A DNA stretch of 64,000 nucleotides, taken from Lasioglossum baleicum (lineage: Eukaryota > Arthropoda > Insecta > Hymenoptera > Halictidae). Within the stretch, counting starts at the first letter, position 1, and each line of letters starts with the position of its first letter. The position numbers were made by a program, and so were the translations under genes. Under the pieces are notes generated by a model that was given only the letters and a program-made list of their open reading frames with translations, was not told the origin of the DNA and did not search any database. The DNA lies in assembly GCF_051020765.1 (NCBI RefSeq), contig NC_134943.1:7068001-7132000 (forward strand), in the 5' to 3' direction. Positions 12,369 through 25,300 of the stretch are shown in pieces.

Positions 12369-12703
12369 AAGCTCGTTCGAACCGTTCGTTTCGAGATCTA
12401 CGGAACACTGTGTCTCGAATTAGGCGTTCGCGAGCGAACAAGACCGAAATAGAACGTCGGACAAGTGGCGATTAATAACAATTAGCTGAGATACGCCGAG
12501 CAATTCGCTCCGCGACAGGCTTGAATTTTATCTAGACAAGCGACACGTGTGCTGTTATCGCAGCCGAGACGCCAGACTCCTCGGAGAGAGGCCAAGAGAG
12601 GAGGAGAGACGAGTCAGAGGTCCGCAATCGTCGCGTCAACTAACGTTACGGTCTATCTTGTAAGAGCCCAGTTAATGGCCGTCTCAGGAGTCGCTAATAT
12701 GTC

Positions 12704-14602
12704 GTAAGTAGGACCGTCGCGCGTCGAGGGGAACTGCCATAATCGTAACTGCAGTCGCCTGCCGACTGAGACGGCTTCTCACCTGGAATCTCCCGTTAGG
12801 CGAAATCCTCCCTTGAGAAATCAGAATTTGGGGAATCAGCGAATTCTCCTCCTTGCAGACAGTGGTAACTATGTTTCTTCGAAGAATTTGAAGTATATAC
12901 ACGCAAAAACAGCAATGCCTAGTTAAAATATTCATTAAACTCCTCAGACCTTAACAACCACGAACATTCTTACTCAAGAATCCGAATTCAACAAACATTT
13001 TAAAACAATTTTCACTATAAAGACTCCTCCAGTCCACCGCTAAATCCAGTAAATCATTTATTTTCTGGTGAGCCAGGATTCGTATGAAAGTCAGAACACG
13101 GAGCAAACAAATCATAAATTCCCACCGCAACAGTTTCCAATCGGATATTTTTCTTTTTCCTGATAAAATCGCTCGAGGTGAACGGTGGGAAGAAGCGAGA
13201 GGATTGAGAAACTAATTCGAAGCTCGGTGCTTTTAACCATTTTCCCGGGGTATCGTGATCGGCGTTAAGGAAAGTCGTTCGAAAGGATTTCCCCGTAGAG
13301 CGCGAGTCTAAGCCTGTAAACAGCATTAGCTGTGAGTCTGTTGTTCCACGGCGCGACTTCATGGAACGCATTTGTTCGACTCGGAGTGCCGGTAATCGAA
13401 TTTCCACGGGACCGCGGATTTTTCTACGAATAGATGTCTCCGTTCCGCGAAACGGAGAGAGACAGAGAGGCGGGGTGGCACTGTGCAAAACAGCGGAGTA
13501 TAAATGTTTTGTTTGCCAGACGTATTTGTTTGGCTCCGGACAAGGCTGACGGGACTCTGCGTCTTCCGTTTGCTCCGGAGATCTCTTCTTTTCGGGGAGA
13601 CATCTGCGAAAATGCGCGGATACACGCGACACTCGCAGATAAAGCCCAGATTTACTTCTTGGCTTGTCCTAGAACAACGACCGGGCTCTAGTCCTTTAGC
13701 AACCGGGTTTATAAGTTTTCTCTGTTATTTTTAGAAAAATTCCTCTCCGCCTTGATCTGTATTCGACACAAATATTCGCAGTCCATTTATATACCGTTAA
13801 TGGCTGCATCAACAAGGATAAACATTTTGAAAATCAATGGAACCGTGCCACGGGGGACGAAATTATTTTTCACGCGAGGAAATAATTTGGAAGCGCTTTA
13901 ATTGAGGCTCGAGGGTTAAGCCCGTCGATTCCCATTTATCCCGTGCAGCTGGTTGTGTGCGTCGAGCAAAAAACTCACCCCCGAATTCATAAACACATTA
14001 CTGCTGCTTGCGTATTCGAAACGAGGCAAAAGTTAGACAGAGAGAAAGAGAGAGAGAGAGGGAGAGTGGCGGCGGCATTTCTCTGCACGCAACGTCGACA
14101 GCATCGATCAAACACTCTCGAGCCGAATAATCGCGTTGCCGTCGTCGAATGCATCGATGCTGCCGCCCCGGCGCACCTCCGCCCTTCGCTTTGCTCTCAG
14201 AAAGCCGAATACACAAAGCGAAAATGGCCGTTGCGAAAGCAGCTCACGTTGCTCCCCCTTCGAGCCACCCCCGTATCGGCCACCGCGATATTTCACCGTT
14301 ATGTTTAATAATTCGCAGACAGTCCGATGGAGGCTTGGTTCGCCCAACCCCTTCACCCTTCGAACTGTGCGCCGACGTTTTTTCCACCCCCACACCATCG
14401 TCTTTCTTCTATGCCCCGTGGATGTCGTAGCTGCCATAAGTTTCACGGCCGCGGCGCGCGTGAGCCAGTCGAAGTATGAAATGAAGTACGTGCCCCCCTT
14501 ACGGGATTCGTCGCTCCAAGGAGGTAGTTTTTCACGTTTGACCGTCTGCAGCCCACTTCTCACCCCTTACACTTCCCCTTCCAACTTCCGAACCTCTCTG
14601 AA
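12704..14602. other. No recognised gene
   Basis: A 192-codon frame on the minus strand (13054..13632) and overlapping frames on the plus strand lack any recognisable domain and are probably chance. A short GA tract lies near 14037..14061. Confidence 0.5.
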
Positions 14603-15025
14603 TTAATATTTTACCGTAGAACAGAATTTTTCTCTGGTATAGGTTCCTCCTCGTCCCTTAATAACAACGACATGTTTTATTCGTTAGAGTTTTTACTAAA
14701 AACGAACGCGACAAATTTCCTATTCGACTACAGTTAATATTTCATTGTAGAACAGAATTTTCCTTCCTGTATTAGCTTTCCCTTCATCCCTTACTGAGAA
14801 GGGGCTGTTTCCTGAATTCTAAAATTCTCCCTCGAAATGAATGTAACATATTTTTCCATTCTGCAATTCTCCCAGTTAATATTTCATTATAGAGAGAATT
14901 TTTCTCCCTGCAATAGCTTTCTCTGCATTCCCCACGATAGTGTCCCTTTATAAATGGGCTGCCTTTTTCGTTCCAGTTTTTATTTGAAACTGGTATCGTG
15001 AGCGACAATTTCCCGAGTATATATG
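14603..15025 (+). repeat. Degenerate tandem repeat, about 130-142 bp period, three copies
   Basis: Three units start at about 14603, 14732 and 14874. Each opens with a close version of GTTAATATTTCATTGTAGA, then AGAATTTT, a pyrimidine stretch and a TTAGCTTTC-like segment. Units 1 and 3 also share a later block (TTCGTT..AGTTTTTA and GCGACAATTTCC). The copies have diverged well beyond microsatellite-like identity. No coding sequence is seen. Confidence 0.65.
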
Positions 15026-18000
15026 TTACTCGGTAGACCACGCCCACGACTTTTAAAAATAATACGCGCTCGACCCCCGTTCTCCCGGAGACGTTTCAAG
15101 GGGTGCGTGTGTGCGAAAACGGAACAAAGCGACACTCTGTCCTACACGCACATTCCCGGTGTATATCCGACTTTGTCGTACCCAATTTCTGCTCCCGGGT
15201 TATCCGGCGTCGCCACAAGTCACCCTTCTACCCCCGCGCCACTCGAATTACGTCGACCGGAAAGGGGATCGCCGCTGGGAATACAAGTTTACCCGGACCT
15301 GTTTCGGATTCCAGTTAATAGTAGTTTTACGAGTGCCTCGGACGCGTTATCCAGTACCACTTCCATGAATATTAACCCCCCCATCGGCCCGCCCGATAAT
15401 TTCCACCCCCCGATCTCCGAGGGTGGCTCCTTTCGATCCACGATCCTGTGGAACGTCAATCCGTTTGGGGGATAACTTGAAAGCGTTTAGAACACTCTTA
15501 ATAGTCAATTCCAAACGTATTTATAGCTCATTTCGTCAGAATGTAAATGTGCTTGAATTCTTCCCGTCATTTAATTTCATTGGAAAAAAGAATGAATTGC
15601 CATGAACAAAGATTAACGTACACAGAGGAGGATTAGGGGAACCAGCATCTATCAAAAGTACCCTGAATAGAGCTGATCTAAGGGACTCGAATACTGGTGC
15701 CTTTTTACCCAGTAAATCATCCCTCGGGGGAGAAATAACGACTCAGGTGAAGCGCATTAAGTGAATCATCCCGGTGTAGGTCATCGCGTCTTCTTATCTC
15801 AATTATCATTACTTTTTATTGCGTTCGATCCGACAGGCCGCACTCTCGCCCCTGTACAACCAGCTAAACGTTCCCCGTGGCGTCGGCGGCCACCCCCGAA
15901 ACGAGAGTTTCGCGTTCGCCGGGGTAATTTGGCCGAGGCGGTGCGGTGCGGCGCGGCGTCTGCTCGCTTGCGAGGCTCGGGTCCCGGGGCGAAGATTTGC
16001 GGAATTGCGGCATCCGTATTCATCGGGTGTGCCTCGGACCGAGGCCGGCCCGCGGTCACAGAGATTATGCTCGCGATCCCAGATCGCTCGACGGATCGAC
16101 GCGTCCGGATCGGTCCCAGCTAGACAAGAGGGTCGGTTTAATGCCAGCTGCCCGGCAATTTCGCGTACAATGTTGTCCTTCTGCTACGTGACGCGAATAC
16201 TTGGCTCCCGCCAGTGAATTTATTTTTCCTGAGGATGGGGCAGGGGATGAACGGCAAGAAATTAGGCTGCTTGTAAAACAATTTTTCGTCGAGACGTTCC
16301 ACTGGTAATTTGTCTGACAAGTATTATAGTTCGTGATATGCCCAACATCATTTAAGCAAACCTTTCAATCCCCGAGAAATAAAGTCACAAACACAAGCGT
16401 TTGAAGGTAGCACAAGTAGTACAAGTCAATGATCAGTCCGCCAGGAGTTGTTATCATAATGAAATCACAACTGGCGTTATTTGTAGACTACCGGACACAG
16501 ATTTATAACGTTTACAACGAGGAAAGCCAATATAAATGCATCCGACGAACGATGTTATCGAAAAAGCAATTTTATTCTTACAATGTTGAGCATAACTTTG
16601 CAAATACTAAACGAAGGTTCTTGAAAAAATTCAGAGTACCACTTCAAACCATCCAGAATACATCCACGAAACACCGGTTGTGTAACTCTTGTGGTTTCGG
16701 AGGAATAAATTCGCAAATCCAGCGCCAGTAGTGCAAGTCAACGATAAGGCGAACAAAACGAGCGAACAGAATTTGTTCCCGTGTTTCTTATCGTCGTGAA
16801 ATCGCAGCCGGTTTAATTTATGAGCTATTCTGCTCGGATCAGATGCACGCACGTCCTCCCACGATTTATAGGGGCCGTATCATAATCCACCCTTCTTGGT
16901 ACTCGTTCCGCTCCGGCACTCGGGTATCGATATGAATTTTCGGCGGATCTGGCCTGCGAGACTGTTGCGTGTCTCGCGATCGGCTCGACGCTCGATTGTC
17001 CCGGAATGATCTCGTTTATCTTCCAGTATAGCAGCAGTCGGCCTCCAACGCTGCGAAATTAATCAGACCGCTCCAGACACAAGCCATTGTCGGACGGGCA
17101 GGCTTCGCTCGTCAAGATCTCTCTCCTTCGTTCCCAGCCGCGATGGATTAACAAATATGGATCGTGTCTCGCAGACATCCACTCCACGTGTGCCGTTGAC
17201 GTCCTCCCTTGACGAGCGCCCCGCGAACGGGTTAATTAAAGCGCCAAACTCGCCTGATGGGACCCGGGGCTCGGTGACTAACGATTTCTTAATTTCCACC
17301 CGTGAAATATTACAACAGCCGCCCCCGGATTATTATTTCTGGTCCTGCCCTCCCGTGTCAGCGAAAATACCGTCTATTGTTTCACAATTCTTCTTTTGTC
17401 TTTGGCACTCTTCGTTCTCTGTAAATCCCCGTTACAAAGAATTATTGCGCCCTTTTTTAATGCCGTTTCTTTAGTAAACCTCTGTGGATTCAATATTTTT
17501 TGACTTGCAGAGGGAAATTTTTTAAAGGGTTGTTTTAAAGAGTTGAGATCCTCTTCGCGGCTTGGCAAAGCAGTCCCAGGATGTACAGCGTCGAACAACT
17601 ACTACAATCCAATGCACACGTCCAATATTTGGCGGGCCATAATCCAGTGTACGCGAAAAGTGTCGGCCCCATTACCCCGAATCCGTCGAAACTTGCAAAG
17701 TACTCGGTGAAGTCGACAACGTGGAATGTCTTGAAGGTCCTGGAGGTCCGAGAGAGCCGTGCTATAGTGCTCTCTTGTCCCTCGAGTGTCTATCTGTCGC
17801 CCTCGGCCTGGCTGGCAACCCTTAACGCAGCTCGCCGTGGGAATATTACCAGGCACGTCGGCTCGTTACCGAAAGTTCGATGGCTGCCAGAGCACGAGGA
17901 CGACGGAACACTTCGGCAGGCTTGATGGTTAATCGAAGGAGAGAGGCCCCATGGCCTTGGAAACGGCATAGCAGACGATGCGAACCATTTAATTGGAAGC

Positions 18001-19148
18001 CTCCGATCGACTTTCCTTTATTGCATCCTTTTCCTTCCAGACAAATCGATTAATCCTCGGGAACGAGGAGGGGGCGTGAGGTTTCGCCACGCGAAACAGG
18101 CTCGTTGTCGTCGGATTCCTGGATTTCGAGCGAACTGCCGCGCTCGAATTCCGCAACCCCTCGCCTATTGCCAATTCCCGTAATTCTAAGATCCCCAGAA
18201 TCGCTATCCGGAGGATCTCCCTGGGAAGTAATGTAGCAGGTTATTGTCTTCCCGAGAATATCGTGTGACTCGATCGAAAAGTAAAGCTAGCCGGGAAATG
18301 ACGAGCGAGAATTGAGCAGTTTTCGCGAGTTTATTGCGATGGGGTTAGGCTAACTGCCGACATAAGACCTGTATACTGTCGCAGTTACTAAAATTGTTCC
18401 CATTCTAAAGCGACCGAAATTTAAACTCTCTTTCTCGAGCCATTTTTCTTCATTTCTGTAAAGGATCAGAACTTTTATGTGCTATTTAAATGAATACATG
18501 TAACAACCCTCTGTAAACGAGTATATGCAGGGGCTAAATTCATTTCAATTCCAATGTTCAATGAAATTGTTATAATTTCGTAAAAAACAGTCGTGCGACA
18601 GTAAAATTGGACTCATTTTAAAGCTTACGGCCTCCCCTTTACAACGACCCCATAAAACTTGCTGTACGATTTTTATTGGACGTTTTATCGAGCTTCGAAT
18701 GAAAAGTGTACAGCCAACTTTGCAATAATATAAGATACGCTTCGTCCATTACTTCTGTTCCATAAAACAGCGAAGAAAAAATCGTAGATCAAGTTTTAAG
18801 GTCTCGTTATAAAGGGAAAGCTTCAATCTTGAAGACCGTGGTAAATTCGTCCACGAGATAAAATTTCCTAATGATTTTGGACATGTTTCCAAGTTTCGTT
18901 ACAATTTCCAAGTGTTTTCTGTTGCGTTCGTGTGAAGAAGAGTAAAACGTTTCCGATTCTAATTGAACGTGGCTGTGGCTGCAGCGGGAAAAACGTGGCC
19001 GGGAACAAATCGAGCTTATTGCGCGATGTCTCTCCCCGGAGTGTTCTCGAGCGGCGAGGAACGCTATCTAAAATATGTATCTGCACGTCCTGGTTGATCC
19101 CCGAGTGGCGCTATTGGGTGGCGCGAGCGAGCGTTCGCATAAATCGTG
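15026..19148. other. Long stretch without a recognised gene
   Basis: Several frames of 100-150 codons overlap on both strands (15023..15475, 15819..16217, 17581..17925) without domains or consistent splice sites. GC-rich DNA at 15.8-16.1 kb explains the stop-poor frames there. The region 18.35-18.9 kb is AT-rich and unassigned. Confidence 0.5.
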
Positions 19149-19187
19149 TATAAATAACAATCGTCGGGGAACAGGCGTTGTCTCAGT
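19149..19187 (+). promoter_or_regulatory. Candidate TATA plus initiator core promoter
   Basis: TATAAATA at 19149..19156 is followed by TCAGT at 19183..19187, the arthropod initiator consensus. The spacing (first T of TATA to the A of the initiator, 36 bases) is several bases longer than usual in insects. Several TTATC/GATA motifs lie in the next 200 bases. No open frame with a recognisable product follows, so the transcript, if any, is unknown. Confidence 0.3.
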
Positions 19188-20128
19188 CGTGGTCCGGCGA
19201 GAGACCGTTTCCCGCTGATAGAATTTCGAGTTTCAACAGCTGCGTCTTATCAGCTCGTTTATCGATCGGCCCTTCGGAGCTAAGGGAGGGCTGTGTGCGC
19301 ACCCACGCACACCTGATATCGATCTCAGATTGCTCTTTGTTATCGAGAGGGTGCCTGATCGCGAACCCTTTGTACCGGCACGCCGATAATAACGTGGTTT
19401 TCGTCGGGGCCAGACTAAGCGAATTAGGCGAGCTCTGGTCGCCGTTTAACCCGGCAACGATCGAGGGGACGCGATCTATTTGGCGATCCACCAGACTACG
19501 TTCAATACTGGCTGACGAGCGCCTCGATCCCCTGTTTGACTTGCACGAACCGCGACAATTGCAACCGTGTTGCCCACGGCAAACAGCGGTGAATAATTGG
19601 GGACTGGTGATTGCCAACTGATCGCGAAGATGTTCCATACTAATTTATATTCGACGGAAAAATAGTTGCAATTTTAGATCATTAATTTTTCTGTAATGAC
19701 CGCTAACTGAATTTATGTTAAACTTCTAGCAAACTGCGACTGCTGGGATACGGTATCTAATTCAAGAAAAAATATTTCCAGACGCAGTCGGTTTCGAGTA
19801 ATGTCCCCTCGAGTTTCGCCGGGTTCGGCGTGTCGTTTTATTTTCGGCGGAAAATCCGCTCGTCGCCGGAGAATATATCCGACGTTATTGCTCGTCCGTC
19901 GACGGCTACGTCGACGCAGAACGAGGGTGAAAGGGGTGGACAGGGGTGGAAAGGATACACGGTCCCGTGGACAGTCGTTCGCGGAAGCGGATTCGACTTT
20001 TTCTCTCATTATTCCCGCGGCGTACACTTATTCGGCCGGTTCCGCGGATGTCGCGACGCTCCAGCCGATTGTTGGCCGCCGACAATGGGGCCGAGGACTC
20101 GCGCTGAAGTTTCGATTCTGACAGCCAC

Positions 20129-20178
<50 letters not shown>

Positions 20179-21391
20179 TTTTTCGGCTGCCAGGATCCCC
20201 GCCATTGCCACCGGGACTTTTTTCGCCGCAGATTCGTCAGTCGTGAAACTTTCGTATTGTTTCGATTCTCTCTCTCTCTCTTTCTCTCCCTTTTTCTCTT
20301 GCTCTCTCCGGCTTGAACAAAGCTCGGCCACGGTTGTCCCTCGCCTCAAATTACCTGAGCCACCCGCGCCACGAATACACTGTCCTGTTGCAGAAAAACG
20401 AGTCTACAGGAGGATCAGCTAAAAAATTTTAAAGCAGAATTTCGTCTGAAGCTGAAAAAAATAATCAAATTATTTTATTTTAAATAACATTTTCATCCGG
20501 TATGTAGAATATCAATTATTGTTGAGTAGTGTTTAGAAGAAGTGGAGACCGGGTAAACCACAACCAGACAGTTTGTTTCTGTCTGCAGTAATTAAATTCT
20601 CGAAATGATTGTTTCGAAACAGAAGCCTTGCAAAAGCAGATTCTTTTCAGTAGTAGAAACGGCTGTGCTTTTATCAGACGGCGAACGAAAATTCATTTTA
20701 CCTTTTTGACTCAGTTTTTCAAGTGGAACGACGTTTTTATGGGGTCTGCCAGTCGCAGGACACCCCGTACATCTCTCTGGCCCCCGGCAAAGCCGGTGTT
20801 CAGCCGGTTATTGTCTCGTCCCCTGGAATTCCGCGCGAGCAGCGTCGCGACGCGACGGTTTTCCTCCGAGAACGGCTTGTCTCTCCTCCGGTCCGCGCGA
20901 GCGGAGTCAATTTAGTGAAAAATTAATTCCTTCGGAGCGGCGCGGCGCGCCGACGGGACGTTCTGGGAGACCGTTTTGTGCAGCTCGAGTGCCGACGGGA
21001 AACCGCGTCGCGGCGCTCCGGATGCCGCCGCGGCCTTTAATTCTGTTTCTGAGAGTGTCTATTGTCCTCCGAACAGTATAAAGTTTGCATTCACCGGAGA
21101 GCGGCAGCTTTATTCAATTTTATGGTATCTTTCCTTTCCATGTCGTCTACAAGACTCCACAAACGAAATTATAACTGTTGCTCTCTGTGCCTCTCCTGTG
21201 GTACCTGGATCCGCCGTGCAGCTTTCAAGCACAGATAAAGCATAAAAGTAGACTCCACAAAGATCACCTAAGCTATTTTTCTGCAATAAATGTACACTCC
21301 GTGACAGACCTGGCAACGCAGTGCAATATGTTCTGAACCCAAGACACTACCTCGATTGACAAAGACCATCAAACCAACACAGTGTAGGAAT
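19188..21391. other. No recognised gene
   Basis: Overlapping frames of 100-150 codons at 19.2-20.3 kb on both strands are partly created by the long CT tract. The stretch 20.38-20.62 kb is AT-rich. Nothing else is identified. Confidence 0.5.
20130..20175. repeat. (CT)n microsatellite
   Basis: About 22 perfect CT units, the longest dinucleotide tract in the window. A shorter CT tract follows at about 20266..20282. Confidence 0.95.
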
Positions 21392-22358
21392 TAAGGTGGA
21401 GTGGGGTAAGTGTGCCCCCTAGTTTTTGCAAAGCTGGACTTTAAACTGATGTATTTTCAGTCTGATATGTAAAAGCTTAACGCTCTTGGTATCAAGATAT
21501 TATTACTAGACTGCGGATTTTATGGATTTATGACAAAAATGGGCACGTACAATTTAAATCAGTGGACATGTTAAAAATATTTAAGAACGCCAATGTAATA
21601 GTTTCAGCTTGATAGGATAATTAAAAGAAGACTGCAATTTCTGTTTGGCTCCTGTGTCTTGCAATCAATGCGAACATTTTTTATTTTGCATAAAGATCCG
21701 CAGTCTAGTTATTACTGATGAATTAGTATTACATTGATAGGATATTGTACAAAGTGTCTACTACTACGCACTTGTCCCGGAAATGGGGCAGGAGCGTCTC
21801 TGAGAGTTAAAAATGCTTTCGAACCTTGTTTCAAGTGCTACGGGGCAAGAAAAGAATTATTATCAAGCCTGCTACAAAATGCTTTTTATTGCATTAAATA
21901 TATTGTTTAGTTTTATAGTTACCCATACAGTACGGACTTACCCCACCGTGATAGTACGGACTTGCCCCGTGTAGTAATATTTACGGGGCAAGATCATCTT
22001 AGTGTTTTTCTCAATAAATTTTAAAAAATACAATAAAAACGGTTTATTTAATGTAAACCTACATCAATATTTGTTGTACTTACCTAAAGTAACAACACAG
22101 AATATATTGATAATTTGTAAACTATTGCACGTTTAGGTTAACCTCAAAGTTGTACGTGTACCTCGCACGTGACTGTTTGGCATTGGTTGATTTCAGAGAG
22201 GAAAACACCTTTATTCTTGGGCGACATCTATGTCGAATAGTTCGTACTAACTTATACTACATTGATAAATACAAGCTAGAGAAATTTCGTTCATATTATA
22301 ATAAAAATAACCAATTAACGCACTTGCCCCGTTGACGCACTTACCCCACTCCACCTTA
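21392..22358. mobile_element. 967-bp TA-flanked inverted-repeat element (Tc1/mariner-like, non-autonomous)
   Basis: The left end TA-AGGTGGAGTGGGGTAAGTG (21392) and the right end CACTTACCCCACTCCACCT-TA (ending 22358) are exact reverse complements, flanked by TA as expected for Tc1/mariner-type insertion. The interior has no transposase frame. It carries many further copies of the same G/C-rich word (cttgcccc, cttacccca, ggggcaag), for example near 21769, 21842, 21940, 21963 and 21989, which may be sub-terminal binding sites. A second element is nested within it at 21507..21707. A truncated relative lies at 1296..1381. Confidence 0.85.
21507..21707. mobile_element. Nested MITE, CCGCAGTCTA family (most complete copy)
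   Basis: The ends TAGACTGCGGAT and ATCCGCAGTCTA are inverted repeats, about 200 bp apart, inside the larger element at 21392..22358. TA at each edge fits a Tc1/mariner-type target. A possible 6-bp TTATTA repeat on each side may be coincidence, because another copy (34054) has the same bases after its end. Relatives lie at 5379, 11611, 26231, 33989 and 46391. No coding sequence. Confidence 0.75.
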
Positions 22359-25300
22359 TCAAGAATACCGACTTCAACGTATCCAATTCATTTCGACATG
22401 TCAGCTTCGACAAGAATAATTCGAGATTGTCCGATGTCAAACATCTGCAAACACGGTTAAACACGATCGACCAACGCGGAAACATCGTTCTGCATCACGT
22501 AAACTGATTTCGTCCGCGCCAGGAAGGTATAGTATGTTGCCAAACATCGTGGCGTCGTTCGGAAGCAGCTGCCGCGAAATTTCATGCAAGTGGAACGGGG
22601 ATACCCCATGGCTCTGTCCCACGGCAATAGTTCTAACCCAAAGAGCCTAACCCTTCGGTGGTGGGTGGACCCTTTTGGCACGAGTGTCGGATTAGATTTA
22701 GCCATTGCTGGATGGAGGCTCGCCGCGCTCACTTCATAATGACTAGGGGGATCCATTGTCCGTTCACTGTGTGCGCGAGGGGGGACACGCAGGGCTAACT
22801 TTGCCTCGGAGGTATTGGCAGCCTGGCAGGACGCGCGTGTTGTGTCCTCCGACGTCCACCGGCAAGTTACAAAGTCATTGTTTGCGACGTCCGCCGACGC
22901 TCCCGGGAGGCACGAATACGTTATTTCCGTCGGAGACTTTCTCCCGTCACGGATAAAATCGATAGCCGGCTGCCACGTTTACCGAGAGAACCGATCGGGC
23001 TTCCTGCTTCCACCCTCGGATGAGGGATTTGACAATGGCCACGAACGTCAGAAGAATTTTGCTTGTTCCGAAACGCAGGTAATCCCTCTTTCGTTTTATC
23101 GAACTTCCCGTTGCATTAGCTAGTCAGAAAAGTTCCTGCTGCCTTCTGTGTAGGCCCTGCACTGTACGGGATTGAATGAGAATTATTTGCTCTCGTGTGT
23201 ACATTTGTTTTTTAAACTCTTTTTCCATTACTTAACACGCGTTTACTGCCGTGGGGGTCACCTGTGACCGGCGACGCATAATAAAAAATGCATGTTGGGG
23301 CGCCATGGGCAAACCACGTAAAATGCGCGCAGCAGTGTTAATATTAACATCGTTCAATGGAATCCACTTAGAATGATCAGACAATGTTACCAACAGTGAG
23401 TCGAATGAAAATTTTCCGAGCGTCCTAAAAAAGTAGATCGTTGCGCAAACGCAAAAAAACGAACTTCGACGAAAAGTATTTTAGTGGGACAGTAGCGATT
23501 GCTCTCGGAAACATTATAGTCGCCAGTATCGCGCGTCAGTGTGTCAGGAACGCGATCGAGGGAGATCGGAAACCTAATACAAAACGAAATTAGTTGCGGC
23601 AAGTAGGAGCGGCGCGTCTTCCGCGTCGAAGCCACTCAATGTAAACCAATGAAAGCGTGTAACGTAATCCTGATTGCCGGAGTAGCTCGTCTAAGGAGTA
23701 ACATTACACCCCGAAACTCTCTCTTCGCGTCTCACTCTCTTACTCGCGCACACCGACTCTGTTTCGCCGAGGATCTTGGCAGACGTTTTCTCACCCGCGT
23801 GGAAGGCACGCGTGCTGGGCTGCTCTCGCTCGTTCAGTTCGACGTCGACTCCATTAACACGACGGCAGCGAAGTTAACGGTCCGATCCGAGACAATCGGC
23901 AGGATGACTCGGCCAGGTCGAGATACCTCGAACTCAATCGAACCCCGCGATAGCAGGCAATTAACGTTTCGCTCCTTTAACGACGCTCCCGTTAATTGCT
24001 GGTGCAAATTGCCCCGAGATAACGTAAGAATCGACGTAATTGGACGGCGGCGAACCGGCTGCTGCTCGAATCGAACCGTCACTTACCGCTGTCGAATTAA
24101 ATGGAATTCTGCGAAGTCTGCTCCTGGAATTCCCGCAATCCCTAAATATCACGGATTCCGGGGACTCGGAAATCCTTTCCTCTAAAAATAATCCAAGGAC
24201 ACAGCGAAAAAAAAGCGGAACAAGATAAGAGTAAAATAATCTTCCATCTGCAAAAAATTGCTGGGGTCTCTGTATTTATTTTCCTGAGATATCTGCAGGA
24301 GGGTCTCTTGAATTTTTCTTCGCTGGTATAAGCCAAGGGAATAATTAAAGGGAACATGAAACATTTCTGAAACGTGACAGCGGTCTCAAATGACGAATTG
24401 ACTCGTGGTCTTCACTGAAATGTCCAAGTATCTCTGCAACTTTGGACCAAGCATGGAGAGGAATTTTTTCGATTTCCGGAGTCGTCGGGAGTCGAGGAAA
24501 ATTTCACTTGGGCATCCCTCTGTGAATTTTCATTCTCGAGGAAGGTCTTGTGTGTTTAGGCTATTTTCCCGTCGCGAATGGTTGGGAGGAAGCAAGATTC
24601 TGGTAGCGGAGGCAACGCTCTCCAAACACGAAGCTCAATCACCGCTCCGGGTCCCGTTCCGTCGTGTCGAATCGAAGGAACACCGATCCCCCGGATCGTC
24701 CGTACCAATTAACACCGACCGCACTCACGAGAGAGCACGGCGAAGGGGCAGCGCGCGCTGCCAATAAACCCATCCTCGCATAAAGTACGGGTCGGTGTCA
24801 TTAATCTCAATAGCGAGGCAGCGGTCGGTAATTAATGCTGGCTACCAAGGCCGGGGGCGGTACACTCGCAATCGAAACCGACCGCGTTCTCTCTGCGGAT
24901 CGAGAGGATTTCCTCGATCCCATTCGACAGATAGATAAAGAGAGGGAACTCACAAATTGCACGAACGCTCGACAATACGCTGAAGAAAGACTGCCGTGTG
25001 GGAAAGATGATTTAAAAAGGTTCGACAGATCGAAGGAAGGCTCTTTAATTAAACCCCAGACCGTAAGCGTTCCTTCGGTGGCGTTGCAGCTGTATCCTGT
25101 GACGTTCGCGAACGTGAACGAGAACAGCTGACAGCGTGGCAGTGCATGGTTTCGGCCGCGGAATTGCAACGGTTCGCAGGTGCAGGATGCACCCTCGTCG
25201 CCAGGCAGGGTTCACGTAGTGCCAGCACATGCCATTAACGTGCAGACCGCATCTACGGTGATCCCTTTCCCCTAACGACATTGCAGCGGCGAAAGCTACC

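Noticed and set aside
13054..13632. 192-codon open frame on the minus strand
   Set aside because: Overlaps plus-strand frames of similar quality, no recognisable domain, no supporting splice structure.
16405..16810. Possible direct repeat (AGTAGTACAAGTCAATGAT at 16405 and 16727)
   Set aside because: Only about 18 bases match well and the flanks do not align convincingly.
19830..20349. Frames with long Ser-Leu or Arg-Glu runs on both strands
   Set aside because: Produced by the CT microsatellite at 20130..20175.
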